Shown: in pieces, positions 1 to 11,200 of the stretch
Numbering within the stretch: the stretch's first letter is position 1
How the letters are laid out: every line of letters begins with the position of its first letter
Source of the DNA: Rhinopomastus cyanomelas
Taxonomy: Eukaryota; Chordata; Aves; Bucerotiformes; Rhinopomastidae
DNA length: 64,000 nucleotides
Direction of reading: 5' to 3'
Assembly (NCBI GenBank): GCA_013400115.1
Contig: VXBP01000347.1
Span: 1 to 64,000 of the forward strand
The notes under the pieces: generated by a model
Told to the model about the DNA's origin: nothing
The model's database searches: none
The model's input: only the letters and a program-made list of their open reading frames with translations
Position numbers and translations under genes: made by a program

Positions 1-309
1 CTGTGCGGGAGAGCAGAGGTTGCGGAGGGGGCTGTTTTGCTGTGCGGGGGCCAGAGGAGGGACCGCTGGAGGATGACAGCCCCTCCCCTGCTGCCCCCCG
101 CTCTCACCCCCCGGAGAGAGCCACCCGCGGGTGCCCTTTCACGCGTCCCGGAGTTTTCTGCTCTAGTAACTCCCAGCTCCCCCCCGCCTCCATCGCCCTG
201 CGGGGCCGGGCAGCCCCGGCGCCCAGTTAGGCTCCACAGGGCTGGCGTGGAGTGGGGGGTGCGGGACCCCCCCCAGCAAGACTGCCCCCCGGAGCCAGTG
301 TGCAAAATA
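1..309. other. GC-rich sequence beyond the RHBDL1 3' end, no gene seen
   Basis: This stretch is very GC-rich and has no exon I can support on either strand. It lies beyond the likely RHBDL1 poly(A) signal at 310-315. In human the next gene in this direction is STUB1, but no STUB1 coding sequence is visible here. It may be intergenic or a distal promoter for a gene off the left edge. Confidence 0.5.
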
Positions 310-315
310 TTTATT
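310..315 (-). terminator. RHBDL1: Candidate RHBDL1 poly(A) signal AATAAA
   Basis: The plus strand reads tttatt, so the minus strand reads AATAAA. It is about 775 nt downstream of the RHBDL1 stop, inside an AT-rich patch in otherwise GC-rich DNA. No closer canonical hexamer was noticed on the minus strand. Use of this site is inferred. Confidence 0.55.
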
Positions 316-1088
316 TACACTCCAAAAAGGTCCGGAGGGGGTCGGGGCGCCGCCTCCCCCAGCCCCATCCTCACGCCCCGCATCCCGGGGCGAGCCCCGC
401 ACCGTGGGGAGGGCGGCTGGCAGCTAAGCGTTTGGGCCGGAGGCGGTCGGGGCTGGATGCGGGGCCGGGGTGCGGTGGGGGGGGCTGCTGAAATGACTTG
501 TGCCGGTCTCAGCCGAGTCTGCTCTGGGCTCGCCCCGAGTCGTCTCGGTTTCTTTATAGTTATTTTGGTGTAGAAAAATAAAATCGCTCCTATTCCGTTT
601 TGGCACCAGTCCTTCGCGTGGAAGTGCGGGTCCTCGTGGGGAAGGGGGAGCAACGCATTTAGCGATTCAGAATCAAGCGCGGGGGGCTAGGGAACACCCC
701 CCACGCACACTTTGCTCCTCCCACCGTGGGGCTGAGGCACCCTTTGGGAGGGGGGAGACAAGGGGCCGTGTTGGAGGGGACACGCACCCCCAGCCCACGG
801 GCGGGGTAGAGGTGGGGGGACACACACGACCCCCCGCGCACACTTTGCTCCTTCAACTGTGGGGCTGAGGCACCCTTTGGGCGGGGGGCGATACTGGAGG
901 GGACACGCGCCCGCAGCCCGCGGGCGGGGTAGGGGTAGGGGGCGCGCAGCGCGCTCGCTAGCACCGAGGGGGCAGGCGGTAGAGGGGGTGGGCCTGTCCC
1001 CATGTCACGCGCAGGGACCCCGCACCCCAACCTCCACCCCACCCTCTCCCAAACTCTGGGCTCCGGCGCAGGGACGCGGCAGGGTGGC
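316..1088 (-). other. RHBDL1: Probable RHBDL1 3' untranslated region
   Basis: The region lies between the RHBDL1 stop codon (1089-1091) and the candidate poly(A) signal. It has no conserved exon. It contains a tandem duplication of about 133 bp (702-945) and an AT-rich patch near 548-600. The UTR extent is inferred from the poly(A) hexamer only. Confidence 0.5.
702..945. repeat. Two-copy tandem duplication, period about 133 bp
   Basis: The block beginning cacactttgctcc and running through ggggctgaggcaccctttggg occurs near 706 and again near 839. In both copies a gggacacgc...cccgcagccc-like GC-rich tail follows. Copies differ at several positions, so the duplication is not recent. It lies in the probable RHBDL1 3' UTR. 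Confidence 0.75.
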
Positions 1089-4000
1089 TTATGGCGGGGG
1101 CGGGATCTGCGCCCCGAGCAGGTCGTAGGCGAAGATGTTCCAGAAGACAGCGAAGAGCAGGAAGGTGCCGTAGGAGAGCAGCAGGACCCACCAGCCGCAC
1201 TGGTCCTGCAGGCTCTCCTCGTAGCTGCGCAGGATGGTCAGCCCCATGCTGATGCCCACGATGGCCCCCGCCAAGTGGGCCATGAAGCTGGGCTGGGGAC
1301 CCGAGGCCGGCAGCGGCGGCGAGAAGCGGAGCCAGACGGCGCGACCCACCTCGGAGCTCACTGCAAGGACAGCGGCGGGGGCTGCTCAGCCCCCCTCGCC
1401 ACCAGGGCAACCGGGCACCCCCAGGGTCGGGGCGGGGGGCAGGCACGGTGGGTACTCACTGCACACCAGCGCCAGCACCATCCGCAGCAGCTTGTAGGGG
1501 CAGCGCATCCCGGCCCAGTTCTGTGGGCAGACACACGGGTGGACAACGGGCCAGCAGTGGCACTGCGGGGGCTAACAGCAGAGCCCCTGCTGCACACCGG
1601 TGGAGCTGAGTCTTTGCCCTGTGGAGCCTCCACAGCTGCCCACTCCTTCCCAGCCCATGACGCCACCCAAGGTGTCCCCCCCATAATGACACCCTCCCCT
1701 CGATGTCACGTTGTGCCACCCACCCTACAACAGCACCCAGTAGTGACCTGGCCATGGCATCCCCAACCCCCGTCACACCTTGCTGCCCACCCAGTCCCAC
1801 CCAAGCTGCTCCCGACTGTGATGGTGGCCCCCTCCCTGTGATGCCACCCCACGGCGGTCATGCACAATCACACTGCACCACCCATCCTACGATGGCACCC
1901 AAGAGCACCCACCCAAGCTGTCCACCCCTCCCGCCCCCCCTGCCCGTGTTGGGGTGCTGACCATGACGACGTTGGCAAGATGGGCCGAGCAGAGCGCGTA
2001 GACCCCCCCTGAGCCCCCAACCAGGGGTGCCCGCATGTCTGTGATGGAGACAGTGAGGGAGCCTGCAGGCAGAGCTCCGCATTAATGAATTACCATCCAC
2101 ACTAATTAGCGGCAGGCTGCATCGCCCCCGCCCCGGCACATGCACCCACCTGCCAGAACACCAGCCAGGTAGAGGAAGCTGATGCGCAGGATGCCGTGCA
2201 CCATCTCCAGGGGCACCCCGATCATCAGCTGCAGGAGGGCATTGAACCCCAGCTGCTCCAGCCTGCCCGGGCACAGCAGGGGACATGTGGTGGCTCAGGC
2301 CATGCAGCTCTCAGTGTTCCCCCCACTCCACCCCAGTGTCGGCAGGGACCTACCCCACGTGCATGAACATGTAGGTGAGGAAGCGCCAAGCACGTGCCCG
2401 GTGCCCGGGGTGGTAGACGAGGGGGCTCTTCATGTACTCAGGGTGGTAGGTCTGCAGCACCCACTTGTTCAGCCGGGCCCCGTAGCAGAGGAACACGATG
2501 ATCTGCACCAAACCCCATGGTCATCACCCCTAAGATGCCCGGTCCTCATCCTACTGCTCTGGGGTAGGGTCACCTGGCCCCACTGGCCCAGGCGTGAGCC
2601 CCCCATGACCTCAAGGACATCAGAACTGGGATCACCCCTTCCCACTGTCCTGGCTCGGAGTCCTGCGTGGCCACTGGCACGTCAAACCAGGGTCACACAT
2701 CTCTTCCCCCTACATGTGAGCCCTGCTGTGGACATCATGGCTGGGGTCACCCAGCCTGCCCACTCCAGACCTGAGTCCCCTGAGGGCTCCAGGACGCTTG
2801 AGCCAGGACCGGCGCAGGCTCCAGCTAGCCACACGCCCATCTCCGGTACCTGGGTGAGGGTGACGGCTGCCATGAAGATGGGCGGGGGACACGTGCGGTG
2901 CTGGTAGAAGTACCAGCGTCGGTCCATCTCACAGGGCAGGATCTCGTAGGCCACGTAGCGGACAAAGCGCTTGTAGATGCCCAGGCCGGTCTCGTCCAGG
3001 AGCACATCACGTGGCAGGGCTCGCTGCCCGTTGGCGATGGCCCGCTTGAAGCTGCTCGAGCGCTTGCTGCTGATCTGTGGAGAGAGGCCGTGCCCGCGGG
3101 GACCACAGGGGCAGCTTGGGCCTGTGGACTTGTGGCCACCCCCTGCCCATTGCCACCACCCGATGCCACAGCCCAGTGGCACCGACCAGACAAGCCACCT
3201 CAGGGACGTGCCAGCATCCCCGGCCAGGGAAGCCTCTGGGAACCAGAGGTGTCTGTCTCACCTCCCCATGGAGATGCCCAATGCCCACCCCAGGCTGGAT
3301 CCCAGATGTTCATCTCCCAACCCACAGCCCCCCTGGCACTGACCAGGTCTACCAGCTCCTGATAGCAGACCTGCCCCTCATCATTGCCCTGTGCCAGGGC
3401 CACCAGCATGTCCAGCTTGGCAGGGTCCAGGGGCAGCTCATGGCTGTGCACGAGGCTGGCGAACGTCTCCACCCCGATGAAGCCGGTGTTTTCAGGATCA
3501 AGCTGCGGAGCACAGCACGGGGCATCACCAGGCCGTCAGGGTGGCTTCATGGATCCTGGACAATGGTGCCCCTCGCCCTGGCCTCAAGCCTGGTGGTGTC
3601 ACGTGCCGCTCCGTGACACCAGCTACAAGCCGCAGCCGCCCCGTGCTCGTGCAGCGTGGGTGCCCCATGCTGTGCCGGTGTCCCCGTCTCCCTGCAGCAC
3701 AGCCAACACTCTCCCACTCAGTTATTTCTCGCCACCAGCAGCCTGCCAGCCAGGAAGCCACCAAGCTAAACACACGCGCAGCCCTGGCACCAGCCTCCTC
3801 CTCCACCTCCCGCACGCCCTCACCACCCTGTGCTTGGCTCCGCCACGCCGGGCAGCCCGTGTCAGAGCAGTCCACACTGTCCTCAGGGCGCTCAGCACCT
3901 GAGCCGCTCCAGGCCCTGCAGGACATCAGGCACCCAGAGCCATGGGGCACCCAGAGCCATGGGGCACCCAGAGCCACGGGGCACCCAGAGCCATGGGGCA

Positions 4001-5581
4001 CTCAGCATGGCCCCACTTGTGGAGATGAGGATGACAGGATGGAGGCGAGGAGAGGGCACCGCTGGCTGGAGCACAGCCCAGTGCCTGCCACCGGTTGCCA
4101 ACACCCTGTACCCCCTCTGAGTAGAGTTGGGGTTCACTCCTTTCTGCAGGGAATTAAATGTTGGGGAGGAAACTCGTTCTCACGAGACAGGAGTGCTGGG
4201 GGCACGGGGCCGTGCCCCCCCCGCCCTGATGCTCATCCCCTCGCTCCAGTGTGCCTCTCACCACCCCCAGGGCGCATCCTGTCCCTCCAGACAGGAGCTG
4301 TCAAAGCCTCTTTCCCAAGAAGGGCTCTGGCTGCCTGGAGCCTCTCCTCTCTCAGGAAGGCGCAGGGCAGGGAGCAGGGAGTGGGGTGCAGGTAGCCCTT
4401 GCGTTGTGGTCGCAGCCACCAGTCCAAGGGAGCAGCCCATGGCCTCAGAGCACAGGAGCACCCAGTGCCCCACCACTGCCACTCCACAAATGCCACGTGT
4501 GCCACGCCAGGACCTGGGACACGCTGACCCACGTGCTGACACACGCCGAGCTCACCAGCTTCTACGGTTTTGGGGTGCATCTCCCCCCAACCCCACTGGT
4601 CCCCCTGGGATTCCAGTTGCCACCAGCCCCCGGGCCCTGCTAGGCTCTCCCAAGTCTTGCTCTCACTCCTGAAGGGCTCGGGGGTGCCCGGAGTCCCCAC
4701 GCCCGTGGGTGGGGTGACACGGGGGACAGCACCAGTGGGTGGGGTGACACCGGGGAGAGCACCGCAGCTCCCGGGGCCTGGGCCAAGGTCACAGAGCCAG
4801 CCGGAGCCGAAGTGGGTCCGTGAATATTCCCGACCCCACCAGAAATCCCGGCCCTGCTCCTGGGGTCGAGCCCTCAACTCGGCCCCGGGGTGGGGGGCGG
4901 CGGGACGAGGCGGCTGAGCAGCGTTCGGGGCCGGGCGGTAGCCGCCGGTAACGCACCGGGAGCCCGATCCTGCCCGCGGAGCCCGGCCCGGCGCCGCGCA
5001 GCGCTAATGCTCCAGGGCCCGATCCTGCAATCAGGTCACGGGGTGGATGCAGCCCCCCGCTAAGCTGAGCATCACCGGGAGGAGGGGAGGGGAAAGCGGG
5101 GAGGGAGGCCGTGAGCCCCACGGCACTGCCCGGAGTAGGGGGGTCCGCCCTGCACCCAGCGCCGGGGCTCAGCACATCTCGTCCTTGAGGGTGCACCGGG
5201 CAGGATACGGCCCGGGGCACGCGGAGTGGCGAGTGCTTGGGGTGAGGAGGAGGCCACAAGTGAGCTGAGTTGCGCGGTCTCAGCGGAGCAAGGCGCGGGG
5301 GACCCGACTCCCCCGGGGCAGTGCTGGGGGGCTCCGGCGGCTTCGGCGGGGAGCGGCTGCAGCCGCGGTACCGCCCTGGGCGGCCAGCGCTGCCCGGTGC
5401 ATGCGAGCATTCCCCCCGGTGGCGATGCTCGGTGCCTGGCGGTCGTCCACCCTCCTCCCGCGGAGCCCGGTGCTTGCCCGCAGCCCTCAGCAGCGCTGCC
5501 GGTCGTGTGCGTCCCCCTCCAGCCCTCCCTCCCCGCTCTCACCTGCTCCTGGATGAGCTGGAGCAGGGAGCTCCTGTCCAT
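1089..5581 (-). CDS. RHBDL1: RHBDL1, rhomboid-like 1 (intramembrane serine protease family)
   Basis: Eight coding exons (5' to 3'): 5581-5543, 3502-3344, 3074-2850, 2502-2354, 2262-2150, 2062-1962, 1520-1460, 1360-1089; 372 residues. All introns are GT-AG and all phases agree. The N-terminal half has an EF-hand-like region ([10 protein letters not shown] onward, residues 14-66). The rhomboid core follows, with a GGSGG serine motif (Ser246) and the histidine of FMAHLAG (His311) as the predicted catalytic pair. The C-terminus ends in IPPPP. The protein matches vertebrate RHBDL1 almost throughout; RHBDL2 and RHBDL3 lack this exact N-terminus and tail. Rhomboids cleave substrates within or near membrane helices, in the secretory pathway or at the plasma membrane. 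The start was chosen because exon 1 ([13 protein letters not shown]) joins in phase to the conserved exon 2; human has a longer alternative N-terminus. Exon 1 lies in a CpG island. The gene follows RHOT2 on the same strand, 2.6 kb after its stop. Confidence 0.95.
3929..4003. repeat. 17-bp minisatellite, about 4.3 copies
   Basis: The unit cacccagagccatgggg is repeated head to tail, with one copy carrying cacgg in place of catgg. It lies in RHBDL1 intron 1. Such arrays are often length-polymorphic. Confidence 0.85.
4704..4765. repeat. Short GC-rich direct repeat, two copies
   Basis: Two copies of gtgggtggggtgacac, each followed by a g-rich agcacc segment, lie about 34 bp apart inside RHBDL1 intron 1. 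Confidence 0.6.
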
Positions 5582-5760
5582 GCACCCGGCGGGCGGTGGG
5601 CTCCGCCGCTCCCCCGCGCCCGGGGCCGGCGAACCGGGCAGGGGAGCGGCGCGGGCAGCGGCGGCGGCGGGGGCGGCTCTNGAGCCTCTCGGGGAACCGG
5701 GATCCTCCCCACCGGGACCAACCCTGCACCGCGGGCGGGAGCGGGCACCGGCAGCTCGGA
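4850..5760 (-). promoter_or_regulatory. RHBDL1: CpG island at the RHBDL1 first coding exon
   Basis: This block is very rich in CpG (many cgg/gcg runs) and surrounds the RHBDL1 start codon at 5581-5579. It includes the single unknown base at 5681. The promoter role is inferred from position and composition; no TATA box is evident. Confidence 0.65.
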
Positions 5761-6060
5761 GTGGCACCCGCATCCCGGTACGGTACTCACGTCCCAGCAC
5801 GGCGCCTGCATCCCGGTGCTGACACCCAAATCCCAACGTGGTACCTACACCCCGGTACAGCACCCGCACCCCTGCACGGTCCCCGTGTCCCACACCCCAG
5901 TATCGGTAGCTGCATCGTAGCCCGGTAGCCGCATTCTGATGCCAGAACCCACATTGCAGTCATGGCACCTGCCTCACAGCACAGCATCTGCATCGGGCTA
6001 CAGGAATCTGTGCCCTGGTAGGGCACCCACAGCCCAGTATTGACACCCACACCCACCCCG
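5755..6060. repeat. Degenerate tandem array upstream of RHBDL1
   Basis: A diffuse head-to-tail repeat of about 20-25 bp is built on variants of cggtacggcacctgcatccc. It begins about 175 bp upstream of the RHBDL1 start codon, so it lies in the 5' UTR or proximal promoter. Units have drifted and the period varies. Confidence 0.6.
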
Positions 6061-6819
6061 ACCCTGGCACTTGCAGGCCGGCACAGGTCTAGGTGCACGG
6101 GGGACCATGGGCACTCTGCCTGGCACAGGGCACCCGGGGTCTCCAGGTGGTGTCACCTGGGCCTAGCCCTGGCATCACCACCTGAGTTCAACCCCACCGT
6201 GAGGGCCAGGGGAGCTCTGGGATTCACAGCCCCACCAGGGCATGGGGCTGTCCCTGTCCAGCCTGGCACTGCACCAGGGAAGGAGGACCAGGGGGCAGCA
6301 AGCGGGACCACGCAGGCCAGTGATGCTGTGGCAATGCCAGCTGGCACGGTGGCCTTCTTTAGGGGAGTCCCTATGGCCCGGCCACGTGCACCCTGTGTCC
6401 CAGCACGGAGCGCAATGTCCCCAGCACAGCAGCACTATTAATAAGCGCTGCAGCACGTGGGCCTGCCGCTCCCGTGGGGCCCAGCCTGCTTCGGACTCAC
6501 CTGGGAGCACCACACCTCCCATCCACCTTGGCACTGCTTTTCCACCCTGCCCTGGCACACACAGCCAAGGGAAGAGGTGCTGTGGGTGCAGGGGGTGGCA
6601 CAGCCCAGGGGGCTGCATCCCCCTAACCCCCTGCAGTGCCGTGGCACCAGGACAGCAAGGCCTCCTGCTTCCCACCGCTCTGACAACCACACAGGGACCC
6701 ACCCCCTCCTTCCCCACCCCTCACCTGGTGCCAATACCCACCTTGCCAGGCACCAAGGGATGCCAAGGGGAGCCCTGCACTCTGCCCCCCAGAAATTCAC
6801 CCAAGCAGGTGTGTAAAAA
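6061..6819. other. Intergenic sequence between RHBDL1 and RHOT2
   Basis: GC-rich, compositionally simple sequence without recognisable exons, repeats or RNA genes. It lies between the degenerate array upstream of RHBDL1 and the likely RHOT2 poly(A) signal. Confidence 0.55.
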
Positions 6820-6825
6820 TTTATT
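6820..6825 (-). terminator. RHOT2: Candidate RHOT2 poly(A) signal AATAAA
   Basis: The plus strand reads tttatt, so the minus strand reads AATAAA. It is about 1.4 kb downstream of the RHOT2 stop and is the first canonical minus-strand hexamer I noticed after the stop codon. Confidence 0.5.
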
Positions 6826-8221
6826 TCGCTGTAGAGATCAAACCTAAACTGGTTTGGCTTTTGCCAGATGCCAGGTGCCAGGAGGGGGGCCGGAACACTG
6901 GACACGGGCCTGGTTTGGGGATGGAAGGTGGACCTGGAAACAAGAGGGATGAGAGCGACCGGCAAAGTGGCACAGAGAGGGACTGGGCACCAGTGGGATG
7001 GAGCCACCACCCTGGGACTGCCCCCATAAGAGATACTCCCTCTGCCCTGAGACTTCTCAACCCCCTCGCTGGCTCCAGGCCACAATTAAAAGTTTAAACA
7101 GACACAAACAGAAGAGAAACCAACCCTGAGAGGGGTCAAAAAGCCCAGGAGCTGGCATCACCAAGTGTGACAGGATCAGCTGTCTGATGCAGCTCTTCCT
7201 CGAAGGACAGGAGGGAGCAGGGTAGTGGGAGTGAGCCGAACACGGGGAGCAGCACCCCCATGCTTTGTGACTCAGGAGAGGAGTGCTGGGAGAACCCTGG
7301 TCCCAGCTTCACACTGGTCTGAAGTCACAGCAGGAGAGGGAAGAGCTTCCAGTCGTACCACGAGACAGAGCTGCACCTGGGGAGAGCCTTGGCAGGGCCA
7401 GGAGGTCCAGGAGGTCCAGGAGGAGTCAGCAGGACAGGAACCATGTGGCCAGAGCGTGACCCCAGCTCCGTGGCCAGAAGAGGCAGCAGGCACTCAGAGC
7501 CCTCCCGGGAATACTGGTGGCCAGCTCAGGGGTGGGGACAGGCCACACAGGTAGGCAGGGGAGGAGGGCAGCTGCGCTGCGAGGCCAGGACTTCACAGAA
7601 CTCAAGTATTTTGAAACGAGAGGAGGACAGGGGACCCAAGGGCCAGGCATCGCTCTCTCCTCTGGCAGCCACGAGCATCCCAGCACGAGGGGCAGAGAGC
7701 GACCCCAGAACACGAGGGCTGGGGGGCTGCAAGCGTTCAGCCGCCCACAGCGGCAGGAAAGTGGGACAGGGGACGGAGGTGCCCCAGGGGGCTGGAGCCA
7801 CGAGCCTGTTCCCCAGCTCTGCCACTGCTCCCCGTGGGCTCCCGGAGCGCTGCCTGCTCCCTCGGAATTGAGGGCAGCGGCATAGCCCCAGAGGAAGGAG
7901 TGTGCCTCACCCCACAGACCCCGAACTTACAGCTGAGCTTAAAACCAAACACTAAAACAATCGACAGGGTAAAAGATGAGGGGGATCCCCCAGCTGCTGG
8001 TGAGGTGGAGCCCCCTGGCAGAGCTGCCTCAGTCGGGCGGGAGCCCCAGGGGGCAAGCAGGCCGCTGGTGCTGGGAAGTCTGGTTTCACTGGTCCGGCAA
8101 GCCAGGTGGGGGAAAAGGATTTCCCACGAGGGACCAGTCTGAGGCAGGGCCCCTCTCACAGGGGCATCGCTGGGGACGGGGAAGGCTGGTGTCGCAGGGA
8201 GGACAGGGTGGCAAGCAGCTC
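6826..8221 (-). other. RHOT2: Probable RHOT2 3' untranslated region
   Basis: This 1.4-kb stretch lies between the RHOT2 stop codon and the candidate poly(A) signal. No exon of another gene is recognisable. A small aggaggtcc triplet repeat lies near 7405-7430. The UTR assignment is inferred. Confidence 0.5.
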
Positions 8222-11200
8222 TCATTTGTTCTTGGCCAGCAGGCGGTAGAGCGTGAAGCCTACCAGGGCTGTGACCGCCGTGCCCAGGGCCACCCGGAGC
8301 CAGAAGGACGCAGCTCCCAGCTCCACGGCGTTCAGGTGGCTGCAAAGCAAGAGAGAAGCAGCTGTGAGCGACTTCAAAACACCAGGTGCACAGCAGCCCA
8401 GAGCCCTTCGACCGCGAGCAGGGAGGTTGGGGTGTCCAGGGGTGGGCACAGAGGGTGACCGCCGCACGGGGACACGGCGAGAGGCTCCGTGGGAGCCAGG
8501 GCACCCACTGCCCAGCGCCGCCACCCGGGCCAGACGACGGCAGCTAAGCGATTAGCGCGGAGGAACGGCTCTGCCTTTCTAGGTCAAGCTGCCTTTAAAA
8601 CTCCAAGCGCCCCGTCAGCAGGCACGGGGGGCACACTGGTACTGCCGGTGCCAGCGGCCCCGGGGGCACCGAGACCGGGGAGAGCCTGGCCCCCTTCCCC
8701 AGCACGTGCTGCCCGGCCGGGACGCACCGCCCTCGGAGCAGGGAGGCCGCCTGCATTATTCACTCTCCACCAAAGCAGCGGGAGCAGCCAATCCCCGGCC
8801 CTCCGCGACGCTCTTATTTATTTATACCACATGCCCCAAGATATATTAAGAATATTTAAATTTTAATACTGCAGAAGAGGGGGGGGAGGTGTCAGCTCTA
8901 AAAATAAAGTTGTTTATTGAAGAGGAGCTGGAGGGAAAACCACTCGCTAGTAATCCCATCCTGTCTTCCAGAGCACCCACGCACTCTCCTCGTGAGGGCT
9001 CTCTGCCCCTGGGCCCCCTCTGCCCTCAAGCGGAGCGACGCCTCGGCTCGGCTCTCCTCACTGGATTGCCCGTGACTAGCTTGGCTGCCGCCCTGTCTCA
9101 CTAGGCAGCCGTGCCCAGGGGCTCCCCTCGCCAGGGCGGCTCTGTGAGCGGAGGGTCGTGCTTCACTGACCTCTTTTCCAGCCTGATCCACCTCACCGGG
9201 AGAAAATAGCTGCCGCCCCCCTCCGCGGGCCTCGGCAAACTAGGCTGGCTACTCCCCCTGGGCAGCTTTTCTCTTAGGGCTCACAAATAAAAGCTGTTGG
9301 TGGCAGGATCTATCTAACAGATCTGCCAGAGACACACGGGACACAGAGCTGCCACCCTTCCCAAGCAGGGAAAGAGGCCTTTTTGGTTCAGTTACTTACG
9401 CAGGGAGCTGCAGAGAAACAGAACCAAAAGCAACGACGCACAGGCTGGGCTTGGGCAGAGGCCCCCTCCCAGGGCTGCTCCCAGCCCAGAGCCCCCTCAG
9501 CTGGCAGGGTACCTACGGGAAGGTGGCAGCAGTGGCCAGCTTGGTGTAGACAGCGGTGCCCGGCAAGCTCTGGCTGTGGCAGGAGAAGAGGAAGGGTGGC
9601 GGGAGACAGTGCTTGTAGCAGAACTCAGCAGGGGAGTGCCCGGCCTGCTGACTTGCTTCTGGCAGGTCTCTCTTAGAGGCCACGAAGACGCAGGGGATCT
9701 GACTGTCCATGTAGTGTTGCTGCAGAGACAGGGACAAGTCCCAGCGAGGGCTAGGTGACCCAACCCTGGAGACGTGGGGCACAGCCCCTCAGGGCCCCCA
9801 CCAGCTACCTTGTAAACAGTGGCACAGTAGCTGAAGGACCTGGGGTCACTCGGGTTGTAGATGAAGCAGGCGACGTCGCAGGCCGTGTCCGACGGCTTCG
9901 TGAGCGGCGTGTCGGCACCGACCTCGTACAGCTGGGGACGGAGATGAAGGACGCGTCACGGCGCTGGCTCGAGGGGACTGGCTGCTTCAGCCCAGCCCTG
10001 CTGCTAGCCAGACCCAGCGGCAACGCCCGCTCCTCCCTCACTTACTATGAGGTACTTCTCCTGGCCGTTGACCTGCACCGTGTTGATAGCGTAGGGGGAA
10101 GGCTCTCCTGGGCTCTCCCTCTGCACCTGTGGCCAAAGGAAACACCGTCACGGTCGGCGGGTGGCAAGGGCAGCACCTGGGGCAGGGAGAGCATCCTGCA
10201 CCACAGTTTGAACGGCTCCCTGGAGGCCAGCAAGGTGCAAGGACCAGCAGGAGCGGGCCTGACACCAAGAGCCACAGCAACAGGCAGTGACAGCCCAGAG
10301 CAGGGTGAGGGGCAGCTTGCAGGGACCTGGCTACTGGCAGAGAGGAGCCGCTGCCCGGGTCGCTTCACAGCCTCCCGCTCAGCCAGGATGCCCTGGGGCT
10401 GCGGAGGGGAGCGGCTACTCACCGAGAGGCTCCTGCCGAGGAAGGCCTGAAGGAAGGCAGACTTGCCCGCGCCCCTGGCTCCCAGCACCTTGCAGAGGAA
10501 GACGTTTCTCTGGGTCTGGCCTTTCTCCAGGTCAATCCTCTTCTCCCGGGTGACTGACGAGAGAGAGAGAGAGGCTGGGTGAGCGAGGCGGGACCCGAGC
10601 GGTGACAGAAGGCGAGGGCGTCGCTGTACCTGTGAGGGCTTGTGTCTGGGAGTCCTGCTCCGAGAGGAAGGGGTACCCCAGGTAGCCCAGGCACTCCAGG
10701 CAGCGCCGCACATCCAGGTAAGCCACCAGCCTGGTGAGACAGAGAGCAGAGAGAAGCTGACAGGGTCAGCAAGAGCCGAGCGGCGCGACCGACGGCGAGG
10801 GGCAGAGGGACTGAGCTTACGTCCACTGGCAGAGGAATCCATGCAGGGAAAGCAGGCCTGTGTCAGTGGTGCACACCGTGCTGTAGAGCTCGGGGCCCCA
10901 GGGCACGCAGGGGAAGACATTGAAGAAGCTCTGCAGCTCTGCGGGCGAGAGGGCCCCGTCCTGGTCCTGCCGGAACACCGGGGAGTCAGTAGCTGAGGCG
11001 GGGCACAGCCCACGCGCGCGCTGACAGCTCGGGGCAGCACCCCCATACTGCTGTGCCAGGGGCCACTGAGGGCACAGAAGCCACCCTGCTCACTGCTGCA
11101 GGACGACACCAGGGTGTTTTCAACAGCAGAAAGGAACTGCAAACATGGGAGCAAAGCACAAGCCCAACGGGCTGGTTCTGCTCTGGGAGACTGGTAGGAC

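Larger units (their letters stand above)
3503..5542 (-). other. RHBDL1: RHBDL1 intron 1, large and GC-rich
   Basis: This 2.04-kb intron separates the 13-codon first coding exon from exon 2. It contains the 17-bp minisatellite at 3929-4003 and a short direct repeat built on gtgggtggggtgacac near 4704-4765. Its 5' part belongs to the CpG island. I see no conserved alternative exon. Confidence 0.7.

Noticed and set aside
1..309. Possible STUB1 exon at the left edge, expected from human gene order
   Set aside because: No STUB1-like TPR or U-box peptide is visible in any frame.
1690..1900. Apparent imperfect repeat in an RHBDL1 intron (ccacccaccctac / ccacccatcctac)
   Set aside because: Too diverged and low in complexity to call a defined repeat unit.
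3541..4395. Plus-strand open frame in RHBDL1 intron 1
   Set aside because: Pro/Ser/His-rich translation of GC-rich repeats, including the 17-bp minisatellite; no recognisable domain.
5681..5681. Single unknown base
   Set aside because: An assembly ambiguity in a GC-rich run, outside coding exons; no biological meaning.
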